Of a DNA stretch of 6,569 nt, positions 1 to 6,456 are shown in pieces. The position numbers were made by a program, and so were the translations under genes. Location of the stretch: NCBI GenBank assembly GCA_031273885.1, contig JAISRA010000092.1:1-6569 (forward strand), written 5' to 3'. The DNA is from Endomicrobium sp. GTDB taxonomy: Bacteria > Elusimicrobiota > Endomicrobiia > Endomicrobiales > Endomicrobiaceae. Numbering within the stretch: the stretch's first letter is position 1; every line of letters begins with the position of its first letter. Under the pieces are notes generated by a model, which made no database searches, was not told the DNA's origin, and worked only from the letters and a program-made list of their open reading frames with translations.

Positions 1-915
1 CCGTACCCTCAAATTTTTTATATAAAAAAATTTGTACGCTGGCTTATAAAGCTTTTAAAAATTCGTCCGTGTAAAATGAATCTTTTAGAATATTCTTTGC
101 CTGAAGAAAAAAAGATTAAGTCATGTATTTATTATCATACAAAAGTATGCTGTGGTCCATGTATGGGTAAAATTACATCAAAAAATTATAAAGAAAAAAT
201 AAAAGACGTTGAGTTGTTTTTAAGAGGAAAATTTAAAAAACTCAAAAACGAATGGGAAATGCAAATGGGTGATTTAAGTAAAGATTTGCGTTATGAAGAA
301 GCAAAAGAAATAAGAGATAGACTTTATGCGCTTCAAAATATATCTGAAAGAGTTATGATAAGCGAGATCAGGCAGGATGAGATAAATCAGTCTATACAAA
401 GAGCAGATAGTATAAGCGAATTAAAAAATGTTTTAGGATTAAAATGCCAACCTGTGGTAATTGAAGGATTTGATAATTCAAATATACAGGGTTTAAATGC
501 CGTAGCTTCTATGGTCAGGTTTCAAAACGGTATTGCTGACAAAAAAAATTATAGGAGATTTAAAATTAAGACGGTTGTAGGAGTTGACGATTTTGCAAGT
601 ATACGTGAAGTTGTTTTCAGGAGATATTCTTCGTTGATAAAAAAAAATGAAAAACTTCCGGATTTAATTTTAATTGATGGAGGAAAAGGTCAGCTTGGGG
701 CTGCTGTAAGCGCATTAGCGAAACTTCAAACACAAATTCCTATAGTTTCGCTTGCCAAGGAGAATGAAGGAATTTTTTTTCCTAATAAAGATAAAGCTTT
801 GATTTTAAACAGACATCTAGAATCTTTAAAACTTTTGCAGGCAGTAAGAGATGAAGCTCACAGGTTTGCTCTGAGTTATCACAGAAAACTAAGGACAAAA
901 GAATTTGGTATATAA
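1..915 (+). CDS. uvrC: UvrABC excinuclease subunit C, 3' part (5' end outside window), no C-terminal HhH domain
   Basis: This is the catalytic subunit of nucleotide excision repair, which cuts DNA on both sides of a lesion marked by UvrB. The frame is open from base 1 (it begins Pro-Tyr-Pro, as in the family's GPYP stretch), so the ATG at 76 is internal and the GIY-YIG nuclease domain lies upstream. Four cysteines (codons at 70, 124, 148 and 160; the last three spaced C-x7-C-x3-C) match the Fe-S-type cluster of UvrC. A UVR motif for UvrB contact follows at about 238-345 (LRYEEAKEIRDRL). The RNase H-like domain has EGFDNSN (Asp at 472-474), GVDDFASIREVVFRRY, LILIDGGKGQL and RDEAHRFA. The protein stops 17 residues after that His, so the tandem helix-hairpin-helix domain is missing. 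No such motif was seen in the other + frames just downstream. The family assignment is certain; the meaning of the missing domain is inference. Confidence 0.95.
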   Translation, partial: PYPQIFYIKKFVRWLIKLLKIRPCKMNLLEYSLPEEKKIKSCIYYHTKVCCGPCMGKITSKNYKEKIKDVELFLRGKFKKLKNEWEMQMGDLSKDLRYEEAKEIRDRLYALQNISERVMISEIRQDEINQSIQRADSISELKNVLGLKCQPVVIEGFDNSNIQGLNAVASMVRFQNGIADKKNYRRFKIKTVVGVDDFASIREVVFRRYSSLIKKNEKLPDLILIDGGKGQLGAAVSALAKLQTQIPIVSLAKENEGIFFPNKDKALILNRHLESLKLLQAVRDEAHRFALSYHRKLRTKEFGI

Positions 916-918
916 CAT

Positions 919-1269
919 ATGAAACCGAGAGATGCTTTATTGAAAAACAAAAATAAGAGAGAAATATCTGCAAATATTATTGAAAAAATGAAATGCTATC
1001 CTGATTTTTATGTAAAAGTTTGGAAAGCCTGTCTTAAAATACCTGCTGGAAAGACATTAACTTATAAACAGCTTGCAGAAAAGATAGGATCACCTGGTGC
1101 TTCAAGAGCTGTTGGAACGGCGTTAAGTAAAAATCCATTTGCACCGCTTATCCCTTGTCACCGAGTTATAAGAGGCGACGGAAAAATGGGCGGTTATTCT
1201 GGTATTGGTGGAGTAGAGAAAAAATTAAAAATGATTCAATATGAAAATGAAACAAAAAAAGATGCTTAG
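919..1269 (+). CDS. ogt: Methylated-DNA--[protein]-cysteine S-methyltransferase, single-domain form
   Basis: This 116-residue protein is the DNA-binding/active-site domain of the Ada/Ogt/MGMT family. It moves an alkyl group from O6-alkylguanine in DNA onto its own cysteine, in a suicide reaction. Visible motifs are YVKVWKACLKIPAGKTLTY (helix and conserved Tyr49), SRAVGTAL with the base-flipping Arg63, NPFAPLIPCHRVI with acceptor Cys80 in PCHR, and GDGKMGGYSGIGG. The acceptor Cys is present, so this is not an inactive alkyltransferase-like (ATL) protein, which lacks it. The N-terminal ribonuclease-like domain of Ogt and MGMT is absent; only about 28 unassigned, Lys-rich residues precede the core. 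The ATG lies 3 bases after the uvrC stop, with no clear Shine-Dalgarno sequence, suggesting translational coupling. Its last 8 bases overlap the next gene if that gene starts at 1262. Family certain; the exact ogt versus ada-type name is not. Confidence 0.92.
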   Translation: MKPRDALLKNKNKREISANIIEKMKCYPDFYVKVWKACLKIPAGKTLTYKQLAEKIGSPGASRAVGTALSKNPFAPLIPCHRVIRGDGKMGGYSGIGGVEKKLKMIQYENETKKDA

Positions 1270-1921
1270 ATGGATAGATGATGTTCCAAGAAACGCTGTA
1301 ATGAATATGTCTTTAGATGAAATGCTTTTTAATGAATATAAAAATGAACCTATTTTAAGAACATATTACTGGGATAATGCATACACAACTATAGGATATT
1401 TTCAAAATTCCAAAGATACTGGAGGGAATAAATTTGTAAGAAGATTTACAGGAGGCCTTACGGTAAATCATCGTAATGATATTTCTTACAGCTTTATTGT
1501 AGCTTCAGATTTTTGGAAAGTGTATAACCAGCATTTTACTTATAAAAATATTCATTTTGCAATACAAAGAGCCTTGGAGGTTTTGGGTATCAGTTCCGAG
1601 GTTTTAGATGAGAAAAGAGGAGATATAAGCAGTATTTTTTGTACTAAGACGTTCTATGAAAATGATTTAATTTCAAATGGCAGAAAAATTGTTGGTTCAT
1701 GTCTTCGCAGACGAGGGAACAAGCTTATAGTTCAGGGGTCAATTCACGTGGATTTAAATAATGATAATAGAAAAAATTTCTCTAAGGAATTTACAAAAAA
1801 TATAGCAGAATTTTTACAAATAGAAATAAAAAAATATAATTTGAGCAATTATGATATTGAATATGCTAAAAGAGTTGCTGTTGAAAAATATTCAAATCCG
1901 AAATGGAATAATAAATTTTAA
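1262..1921 (+). CDS. Lipoate-protein ligase A / octanoyltransferase (BPL_LplA_LipB) family protein
   Basis: This is a cofactor transferase of the biotin/lipoate ligase fold, which attaches lipoyl or octanoyl groups to lysines of 2-oxoacid dehydrogenase or glycine-cleavage carrier domains. Family features are the N-terminal WIDDVPRNAVMNMSLDE, YWDNAYTTIGYFQN, the lipoyl-AMP loop RRFTGGLTVNH followed by NDISYSF, NGRKIVGS with the conserved Lys, RRRGNKLIVQGSI, and the terminal EKYSNPKWN. The ATG at 1262 (219 aa) is chosen because family members begin near WIDD; the in-frame ATG at 1241 would add seven residues and deepen the overlap with ogt. Neither start has a clear ribosome binding site. The separate LplA C-terminal domain is absent. 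A Cys 14 codons before the NGRK Gly-Arg pair sits about where LipM-type octanoyltransferases carry a Cys-Phe motif. LplA-like ligase and LipM-like transferase therefore cannot be separated here, and no symbol is given. The third Gly of RRxTGGG is Leu. Confidence 0.85.
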   Translation: MLRWIDDVPRNAVMNMSLDEMLFNEYKNEPILRTYYWDNAYTTIGYFQNSKDTGGNKFVRRFTGGLTVNHRNDISYSFIVASDFWKVYNQHFTYKNIHFAIQRALEVLGISSEVLDEKRGDISSIFCTKTFYENDLISNGRKIVGSCLRRRGNKLIVQGSIHVDLNNDNRKNFSKEFTKNIAEFLQIEIKKYNLSNYDIEYAKRVAVEKYSNPKWNNKF

Positions 1922-2232
1922 TGTTTGCATGCTATATGAAAGCTATTTTGTATGGGATATATCGTTGCAGAGTCATTGGAATTTTGACACAAAAATAAAT
2001 GTAGAATTTATAAAATAAACTGACTGAAGTCTCTTAGAAAAGCTTTAACAAAAACGATTCTTGATAAAAATATTTTAGTTGTTAGAAAGTTAGAAAAACA
2101 AAATATAAATCTCGCTGTAGAATTTTATACTTTTAGATCTTGTTTTAAATACTTGACGGACTATTTGTATTATGGCAACTAGATTTCTTATAGTCTATAG
2201 TATACTCTAAAAATTCATATTAAAAGATTTAA

Positions 2233-2563
2233 AAAGAGGACTTGGAATATGATGTGATTTTAGTTCTAAATCAGAGAATGAAGTTAATGTAAGTAAATCA
2301 AAAAAACTCTAAGGTAGTAGTAGATTTTTCTGTAGTGAGCAAGCATAGAAGTTTTAGCTTTGATAAACTTTGATAAACTTAAAGAATTAATTGAAAAATT
2401 GATTACTGTTTGTTTTATTTCATGAAGTAAAAAAAGGATTGAATCTATGAGAAATGATAGGATTTTCTTCATATATTCATCTAAATCGGTGTTTGAGAAC
2501 ACAGCTTTAATAAACGGTGTTATTACTTCCTGCTATCTCTGTAAGTTTATATTGCAACAGCTT
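2233..2563 (+). pseudogene. Unidentified gene remnant broken by stops and a 10-bp duplication
   Basis: Consecutive segments can be joined into one protein-like reading. Segment 2233-2289 contains EYDVILVLNQRMKLM and ends at a TAA at 2290. Segment 2293-2370 contains KVVVDFSVVSKHRSFSFDKL and ends at a TGA created by a tandem repeat. After a frame change, 2381-2422 reads KELIEKLI, then a TGA at 2423. The same frame stays open over 2426-2563 (KKRIESMRNDRIFFIYSSK), ending in TAA at 2564. Removing one repeat copy joins the second and third segments without a stop. The family is not recognised and the true ends are unknown. Calling it a pseudogene rests on the joined frames and not on a homologue. 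Confidence 0.45.
2361..2380 (+). repeat. 10-bp perfect tandem duplication
   Basis: The decamer TGATAAACTT occurs twice in direct succession, and the two bases before it extend the repeat by TT. Ten bases is not a multiple of three, so the duplication shifts the reading frame and places a TGA at 2371. Deleting one copy restores an open frame across the site, which suggests replication slippage inside a former gene. Confidence 0.9.
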
Positions 2564-3097
2564 TAAATAAAAAAGAGTTGCCTTTATTTAGATTATTCTG
2601 ACACTTAGTTAAAAGTATAGATATTTTTAACGTTTTATAAAATTTTTACAGAAAATTTTTCAGATTAAGATTACAGTTTTAAAGCCTGTATATGAAAGAA
2701 AAAATATTTTGAAATTATTGCTAAATCCATAATTTTTAACGAAGTGACATCTTGTTGGATTATATAATTCTGAATGAATTTCACTAGAGATATATACTTT
2801 GATGGAGGATTTGTGTACAAAGAAAATGTAGGGTTTATCACAGAGTATATGTTTTTTCAAAAATTTATTTTAAAACGAAAATGAAGATGAGGTATAATTG
2901 ATTTTAAATGTCTGCTTTTTAATTTATAATGCTATGAGACTACTTTTATTTCGGGTTTTTTCTTGCTTCTGAATGACATAGTTTATTTAAACTTTTTGAA
3001 AAATACCTAACAATGCACGGCTGGTTGCTGAAGAAGACTCTTGCAATAACTGATGTCGTACTTCAAAAAGTTATATCTCCAGGCAAATAAAGATTAA

Positions 3098-3683
3098 ACA
3101 GGATATTTATTTACTTCGTTAATAAGAAGTATATGTTCTAATAATCAATACCCTTTGATGTGGCAAAGAGTTAAGTTAAATGTCAATGGCAAAGATTATA
3201 ATGTTATTTTTATTTTGCTTGAAAGCTGGAGCTAAAGTATTACATTAATTCATTTTCATAGATTAATTATGACGTTACTCCTAATTTCGATTTTGTTGCT
3301 AAAAATTATACACAGTATAATGGGTTTAATGGTAGTGTTCTTCAGTATGCCACACCATCATATGTTAAAGGAATATAAAATACATAACGTGTGAGGCAGG
3401 GGATTGAAAATGCTGGACAAAGAAGATTGCCTGCTATACTTGAGAAAAACGGATGTGATTTTGTTCAAAGAGATAAATGGGGTCTGAGAACGCTATAACT
3501 CTTGCGAAGAACTATCTAAAAGTGCTTGAAATTCCGTTTTTTGCGTTTTGTTTTACTACTACAACACAATCTAGTTTACAAAAAATTGAAAACGATTTAG
3601 CTATTAGTGTTTTTTCATCTATAGTATTTCAAAACTTGGTCATAAAAAACAATATTATTGGTACATTTGATATCAAAAAATGA
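3098..3683 (+). pseudogene. Broken LTA synthase / phosphoglycerol transferase (sulfatase superfamily) gene
   Basis: The fragments read in order as a membrane-anchored alkaline-phosphatase superfamily enzyme of the LTA synthase/MdoB type, which transfers phosphoglycerol to envelope glycans. Segment 3098-3232 ends with KDYNVIFILLESWS, the family's opening strand with its metal-binding Glu (3221-3223), then TAA. In the next frame, 3262-3375 reads DVTPNFDFVAKN and SYVKGI, broken by stops at 3376 and 3385. From 3388 it continues with RRLPAILEKNGCDFVQRDKW, the family's LPxILKKxGY block. A third frame from 3477 gives GSENAITLAKNYL and then PFFAFCFTTTTQ, the strand before the usual His-Pro-Phe motif. 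The nucleophile region looks eroded, spacing between the last two blocks is too short, and the C-terminal metal-site part was not found. Remnants of the N-terminal membrane helices may reach back to about 2930. Superfamily call is fairly firm; the precise substrate is unknown. Confidence 0.62.
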
Positions 3684-3785
3684 ATTCTAGGCTATTCTTG
3701 AGACAGAAATATTTTCATTTTTTATATAATAGTTAGTATCTAAAATTCTACACTACAACAAACCCTTTTAATAATCCTTGCTAAA

Positions 3786-4509
3786 GTGTCGTTCAAACTG
3801 ATTTTGTTATACTTGTACAGTACAGATATAATCATTTATTCTGAATATGGTGGGATAATACTTTATAAGAAGTACGGGAATAAGATTGTTTATTTTTATA
3901 ATGAAAAGGATAATTCAAACAAAATGTTTTACAATTTAACTTATTTTAAAATTTTAACTAAAAAATATTCAGATAAAACAGAAATTAAGAAATGCAGAAT
4001 AGTTATAATTAAAATATGTATTGTGTTTTTGTCTTGCGAGGTTTTAGGAATAAGAAAACATTCCCTATTGCAGTGTTTTAGCTTTCAAAGATCCTGCTGT
4101 TTTGCAATATTATAATCTGTCTCCTAATTTAAGGTTCGACTGTAATTATGCTTTAAGTAAGAAATTTTTCAAGGGAATTACTTCTGTAAACAATAAAAAT
4201 AAAAGTTGGATTATTCGTTCATGATTTTGCTTTTGGTAAATTAAAACTTAAAAACGAAAAGATTGATTACGGTTTGATTTTACCAGCATATTATAGATTT
4301 CTATAAATATTTACGTTGATTTAAAATATGAAGATGATTTTATGAAACTTTACACAGATTTAGTTTTATATATTTGCAGATAAAGAGGGATATTATACGT
4401 TGCATTTTATAGTGTTGGTACATGGGATAGGATTAGTATTTCTATTTATTCACATTTTGATTTTGTAGCCTATTTTGGCAAGATAAATTTTAGTAAAATA
4501 GTTTTATAA
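3786..4509 (+). pseudogene. Unidentified remnant with beta-strand-rich peptides, possibly an outer-membrane barrel protein
   Basis: Several + strand segments in shifting frames look like alternating polar/hydrophobic strands. A frame from 3786 to 4115 includes YKKYGNKIVYFYNEKDNSNK. Up to a TGA at 4222 another frame reads NLSPNLRFDCNYALSKKFF. A third, ending in TAA at 4304, reads LKNEKIDYGLILPAYYRF. The segment 4384-4506 reads FYSVGTWDRISISIYSHFDF. This pattern resembles barrel strands of outer-membrane proteins, but no diagnostic motif was recognised and it could be one gene or two. The 109-codon frame at 3786 is probably a chance opening plus a true fragment, because its last 35 or so residues lose the pattern while the better-looking reading moves to another frame at about 4057. 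Function is not assigned. Confidence 0.35.
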
Positions 4510-4911
4510 TGGCAATTTAGAGAATCTGACAAGCTTTCAAAAAAAGTGCAATTAGTTTAAAATAAATTTAATAGAATCAGAAAAAATGACAAAGTAAGCC
4601 ATTAAACTAACTTATGTAAAGCAATTTATTAATGCAGATTATAAAAAACCCTAAGTGAATAATACAATTTTAAAAGATAGAACAGTTTGTAAGACTTACA
4701 TCTAAAAATAATTTTTCAAAAATATCAAAAATACTAGAATATCATTTATGTTGTTGAGCTTTCAAAGTTGTGTCAGTCAAAAATAGTAGAACGCATATTG
4801 GAACTCACGAGACTTGGTCCTAATCATAAAAAAAACAATAATTTTATCTCAGTATCTTAAAAAGCACATATCCACAATCTTGTAAGCTCGTATCCCAAAC
4901 ATCAAAAAATA

Positions 4912-4920
4912 TGCTATATT
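4912..4920 (+). promoter_or_regulatory. Candidate extended -10 promoter element for the yggS-proC operon
   Basis: TGCTATATT matches an extended -10 element (TGn followed by a TATAAT-like hexamer), and an overlapping TATAGT at 4920-4925 is a second option. No good -35 box lies at the right distance. A start point near 4926 would leave a short leader before the ATG at 4935. A local promoter is expected because the DNA upstream is decayed, but A+T-rich sequence yields such matches easily. Confidence 0.3.
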
Positions 4921-4934
4921 ATAGTATTAAAAGA

Positions 4935-5630
4935 ATGAAAAATATCTGCGATAATATAAAATCCATTAAGAATACTATAGGTTTAGTTAAAAATGTTTCT
5001 GTTGGCATTGAACTTGTGGTGGTTACTAAGGGGGTTTTTTGTCAAGATGTTTTGGAAGCCATAAAGTGTGGAATAAAACATATAGGTGAAAGTAAAATAC
5101 AGGAAGCATTGCCTAAATTCAAACAACTTGGTTCGGATTTTGATGGTATTACAAAACATTTTATTGGTCGTTTACAGTCAAATAAGGTAAAAAGAGCAGT
5201 AGAAATATTTGATTTAATACAATCATTGGATAGTCTAAAGCTTGCCATTGATATAAATCGTCATGCGGCAGATATTAACAAGGTTCAAAATTGTCTTATC
5301 GAAGTAAAAGTTTCACAAGAGGCTACCAAAATCGGTGTTAGTCCAAAAGACGTAAAAGGTTTTTATGAAAAATGCCAATTGATTCCAAATATTTTAATTA
5401 AAGGATTGATGGTTATAATGCCTTTAAGCGACAATCCTAAAGATTTAAGGTTTTATTTTAGGCAGGCACATAATTTATTTGAAGATATAAAAAAGACTTC
5501 CAATAATTCTGATTTTAGTGTTTTGTCTATGGGAATGTCTGATGATTATAAAATTGCCATTGAAGAAGGTTCCACTATGGTGAGAATAGGTTCGGCAATA
5601 TTTGGAGAAAGGGATTATGGAAATAAGTAA
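4935..5630 (+). CDS. yggS: YggS/PLPBP family pyridoxal phosphate homeostasis protein
   Basis: This cytosolic PLP-binding protein with an alanine-racemase-like TIM barrel controls vitamin B6 and amino-acid balance and has no proven enzyme activity. The 231-residue product has the usual length. PLP Lys32 lies in VVVTKG, and HFIGRLQSNK (75-84), KGLMVIMPL (156-164), SMGMSDD (198-204) and the phosphate-binding GSTMVRIGSAIFGERDY (212-228) are all intact. The usual FGENxVQE segment is altered to IGESKIQE. The ATG at 4935 is preferred over the in-frame ATG at 4911: family N-termini begin close to it, and the earlier codon lies inside the likely promoter. The ribosome binding site is weak (AAAAG only). 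It is the first gene of an operon with proC, which overlaps its end; yggS next to proC is a widespread arrangement consistent with a link between PLP and amino-acid metabolism. Confidence 0.93.
   Translation: MKNICDNIKSIKNTIGLVKNVSVGIELVVVTKGVFCQDVLEAIKCGIKHIGESKIQEALPKFKQLGSDFDGITKHFIGRLQSNKVKRAVEIFDLIQSLDSLKLAIDINRHAADINKVQNCLIEVKVSQEATKIGVSPKDVKGFYEKCQLIPNILIKGLMVIMPLSDNPKDLRFYFRQAHNLFEDIKKTSNNSDFSVLSMGMSDDYKIAIEEGSTMVRIGSAIFGERDYGNK
5604..5613 (+). promoter_or_regulatory. Ribosome binding site deciding the proC start
   Basis: GGAGAAAGGG sits 3-9 bases before the ATG at 5617, inside the end of yggS. It supports that ATG over the in-frame TTG at 5602, which lies just upstream of and partly within this site. 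Confidence 0.75.
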
Positions 5631-6429
5631 GAAACTTTTTTTTATCGGTTCAGGCAACATGACGCAAGCTATTATAAGCGGTCTTTTAGAATCAAGACTT
5701 GTTAAACCTGAAAATATTGTCTGTAATGATGTGGTAAAGGACAAATTGTTTAGTCTACAACAAAGATTTAGTGTTTCAATTACTGAAAACAAAGGTGAAG
5801 CGATAATAGAAGCTGATATAATCTTTCTTTCGATTAAACCGCAGAATATACTTGAAGTTTTTGACGAAATAAGAAATTTTTTAAAAGAAAAGGTTATTAT
5901 TATTTCAATCGTTGCTGGAATAACAACTAAATTTATAGAAAATAATATTAAAAAAGAGGTTGCCGTTATCAGGGCTATGCCAAATACTCCAGCTCTTGTT
6001 CGTTCAGGTTCTACTGCTTTGTGCAAAGGCAAATTTGTTTCAGATAAGCAACTACAAAAAGCAAAAAGTTTATTTTCCTCTATAGGAAAAGCAGAAATTC
6101 TTAATGAAGAAAGTTTTGATGTTATTACGGCATTGTCAGGCTCAGGTCCTGCGTATATATTTTATTTTTGTGAACTTATGCAAAGAGCTGCTGAAAAACT
6201 AGGGCTTGATAAACAAATTGCAAATGCGTTTGCTGTTCAAACATTTTACGGAGCTGGCAGAATGCTTTATATAACAAATGAGTCCTCAAAAATATTAAAG
6301 GAAAAAGTGAAATCGCCAAACGGAACGACTGAAGCGGCACTAAAATATTTCGAATCGCAGAATCTCTTGGGTATTGTGTATAAAGCTATGGAGCGGGCAA
6401 TGGAAAAATCTAAAGAATTAAGCAAATAA
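5617..6429 (+). CDS. proC: Pyrroline-5-carboxylate reductase
   Basis: This cytosolic enzyme catalyses the last step of proline synthesis, reducing 1-pyrroline-5-carboxylate to proline with NAD(P)H. The 270-residue product is full length for the family. The N-terminal Rossmann domain carries FFIGSGNMTQAI (8-19) and EADIIFLSIKPQ (65-76). RAMPNTPALVRSG (119-131) lies at the cofactor/substrate site. The C-terminal helical dimerisation domain has TALSGSGPAYIFYF (171-184) and VKSPNGTTEAAL (231-242), where many relatives have SPGGTT. The start at 5617 is chosen from its Shine-Dalgarno site and the family N-terminus; it overlaps yggS by 14 bases, indicating coupled translation. No defect is visible, so proline synthesis from glutamate semialdehyde probably still runs at this step. 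Confidence 0.96.
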   Translation: MEISKKLFFIGSGNMTQAIISGLLESRLVKPENIVCNDVVKDKLFSLQQRFSVSITENKGEAIIEADIIFLSIKPQNILEVFDEIRNFLKEKVIIISIVAGITTKFIENNIKKEVAVIRAMPNTPALVRSGSTALCKGKFVSDKQLQKAKSLFSSIGKAEILNEESFDVITALSGSGPAYIFYFCELMQRAAEKLGLDKQIANAFAVQTFYGAGRMLYITNESSKILKEKVKSPNGTTEAALKYFESQNLLGIVYKAMERAMEKSKELSK

Positions 6430-6442
6430 ATAATACCCATTT

Positions 6443-6450
6443 AAGGGGGA
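6443..6450 (+). promoter_or_regulatory. Strong ribosome binding site of the DUF167 gene
   Basis: AAGGGGGA lies 6 bases before the ATG at 6457. It is the clearest Shine-Dalgarno site in the window and fixes the start of the last gene within the 27-base gap after proC. Confidence 0.75.
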
Positions 6451-6456
6451 ATTGTA

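Larger units (their letters stand above)
1922..4934. other. Decayed, gene-free stretch of about 3 kb between two operons
   Basis: No reading frame here matches an intact protein. The longest open frames are 109 codons or fewer and on the + strand contain only pieces of protein-like sequence that jump frame. Besides the three remnants listed separately, one 52-codon stop-bounded stretch at 2024-2179 is protein-like (contains KSLRKALTKTI and FKYLTDYLYYGN) but not recognised. A 36-codon ATG-initiated frame at 2774-2881 (contains RDIYFDGGFVYKENVGF) is also not recognised. From about 4510 to 4910 nothing coherent was seen. No tRNA or rRNA, insertion sequence, terminal inverted repeats, CRISPR array or convincing terminator was found. 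The + strand direction of the recognisable fragments suggests one or more former genes in the same orientation as the flanking operons. Confidence 0.8.

Noticed and set aside
76..78. ATG at 76 as the start of a short uvrC-like gene
   Set aside because: The same frame is open to base 1 and contains the family's preceding residues, including the first cluster Cys, so the gene continues upstream.
1984..2014. Perfect TTGACA followed by TATAAA, a possible sigma-70 promoter downstream of lplA
   Set aside because: The spacing is 19 bases, longer than ideal, such matches are common in A+T-rich DNA, and only eroded sequence lies downstream. It could be a relic of the promoter of the dead gene.
2284..2860. 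Two - strand open frames (72 and 66 codons) inside the decayed block
   Set aside because: Low-complexity, Leu/Ile/Lys-rich translations without motifs, while the + strand of the same bases gives more protein-like fragments.
4130..4142. GGTTCGACT, resembling a tRNA T-loop
   Set aside because: The flanking bases cannot form the T stem, no acceptor or anticodon arm fits, and the bases encode part of the strand-like peptide NLRFDCNY.
1922..4934. Alternative genetic code as the reason for the broken frames
   Set aside because: TAA, TAG and TGA all interrupt the fragments and true frame shifts are present, while flanking genes read through cleanly with the standard code.
1922..4934. Degraded insertion sequence or integrated element
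   Set aside because: No transposase or integrase motif, no terminal inverted repeats and no target-site duplication were seen at or near the edges.
5475..6032. Long open frame of 185 codons on the - strand
   Set aside because: It lies antisense to the end of yggS and to well-conserved proC, has no family motif, and is best explained as a shadow of real coding sequence.
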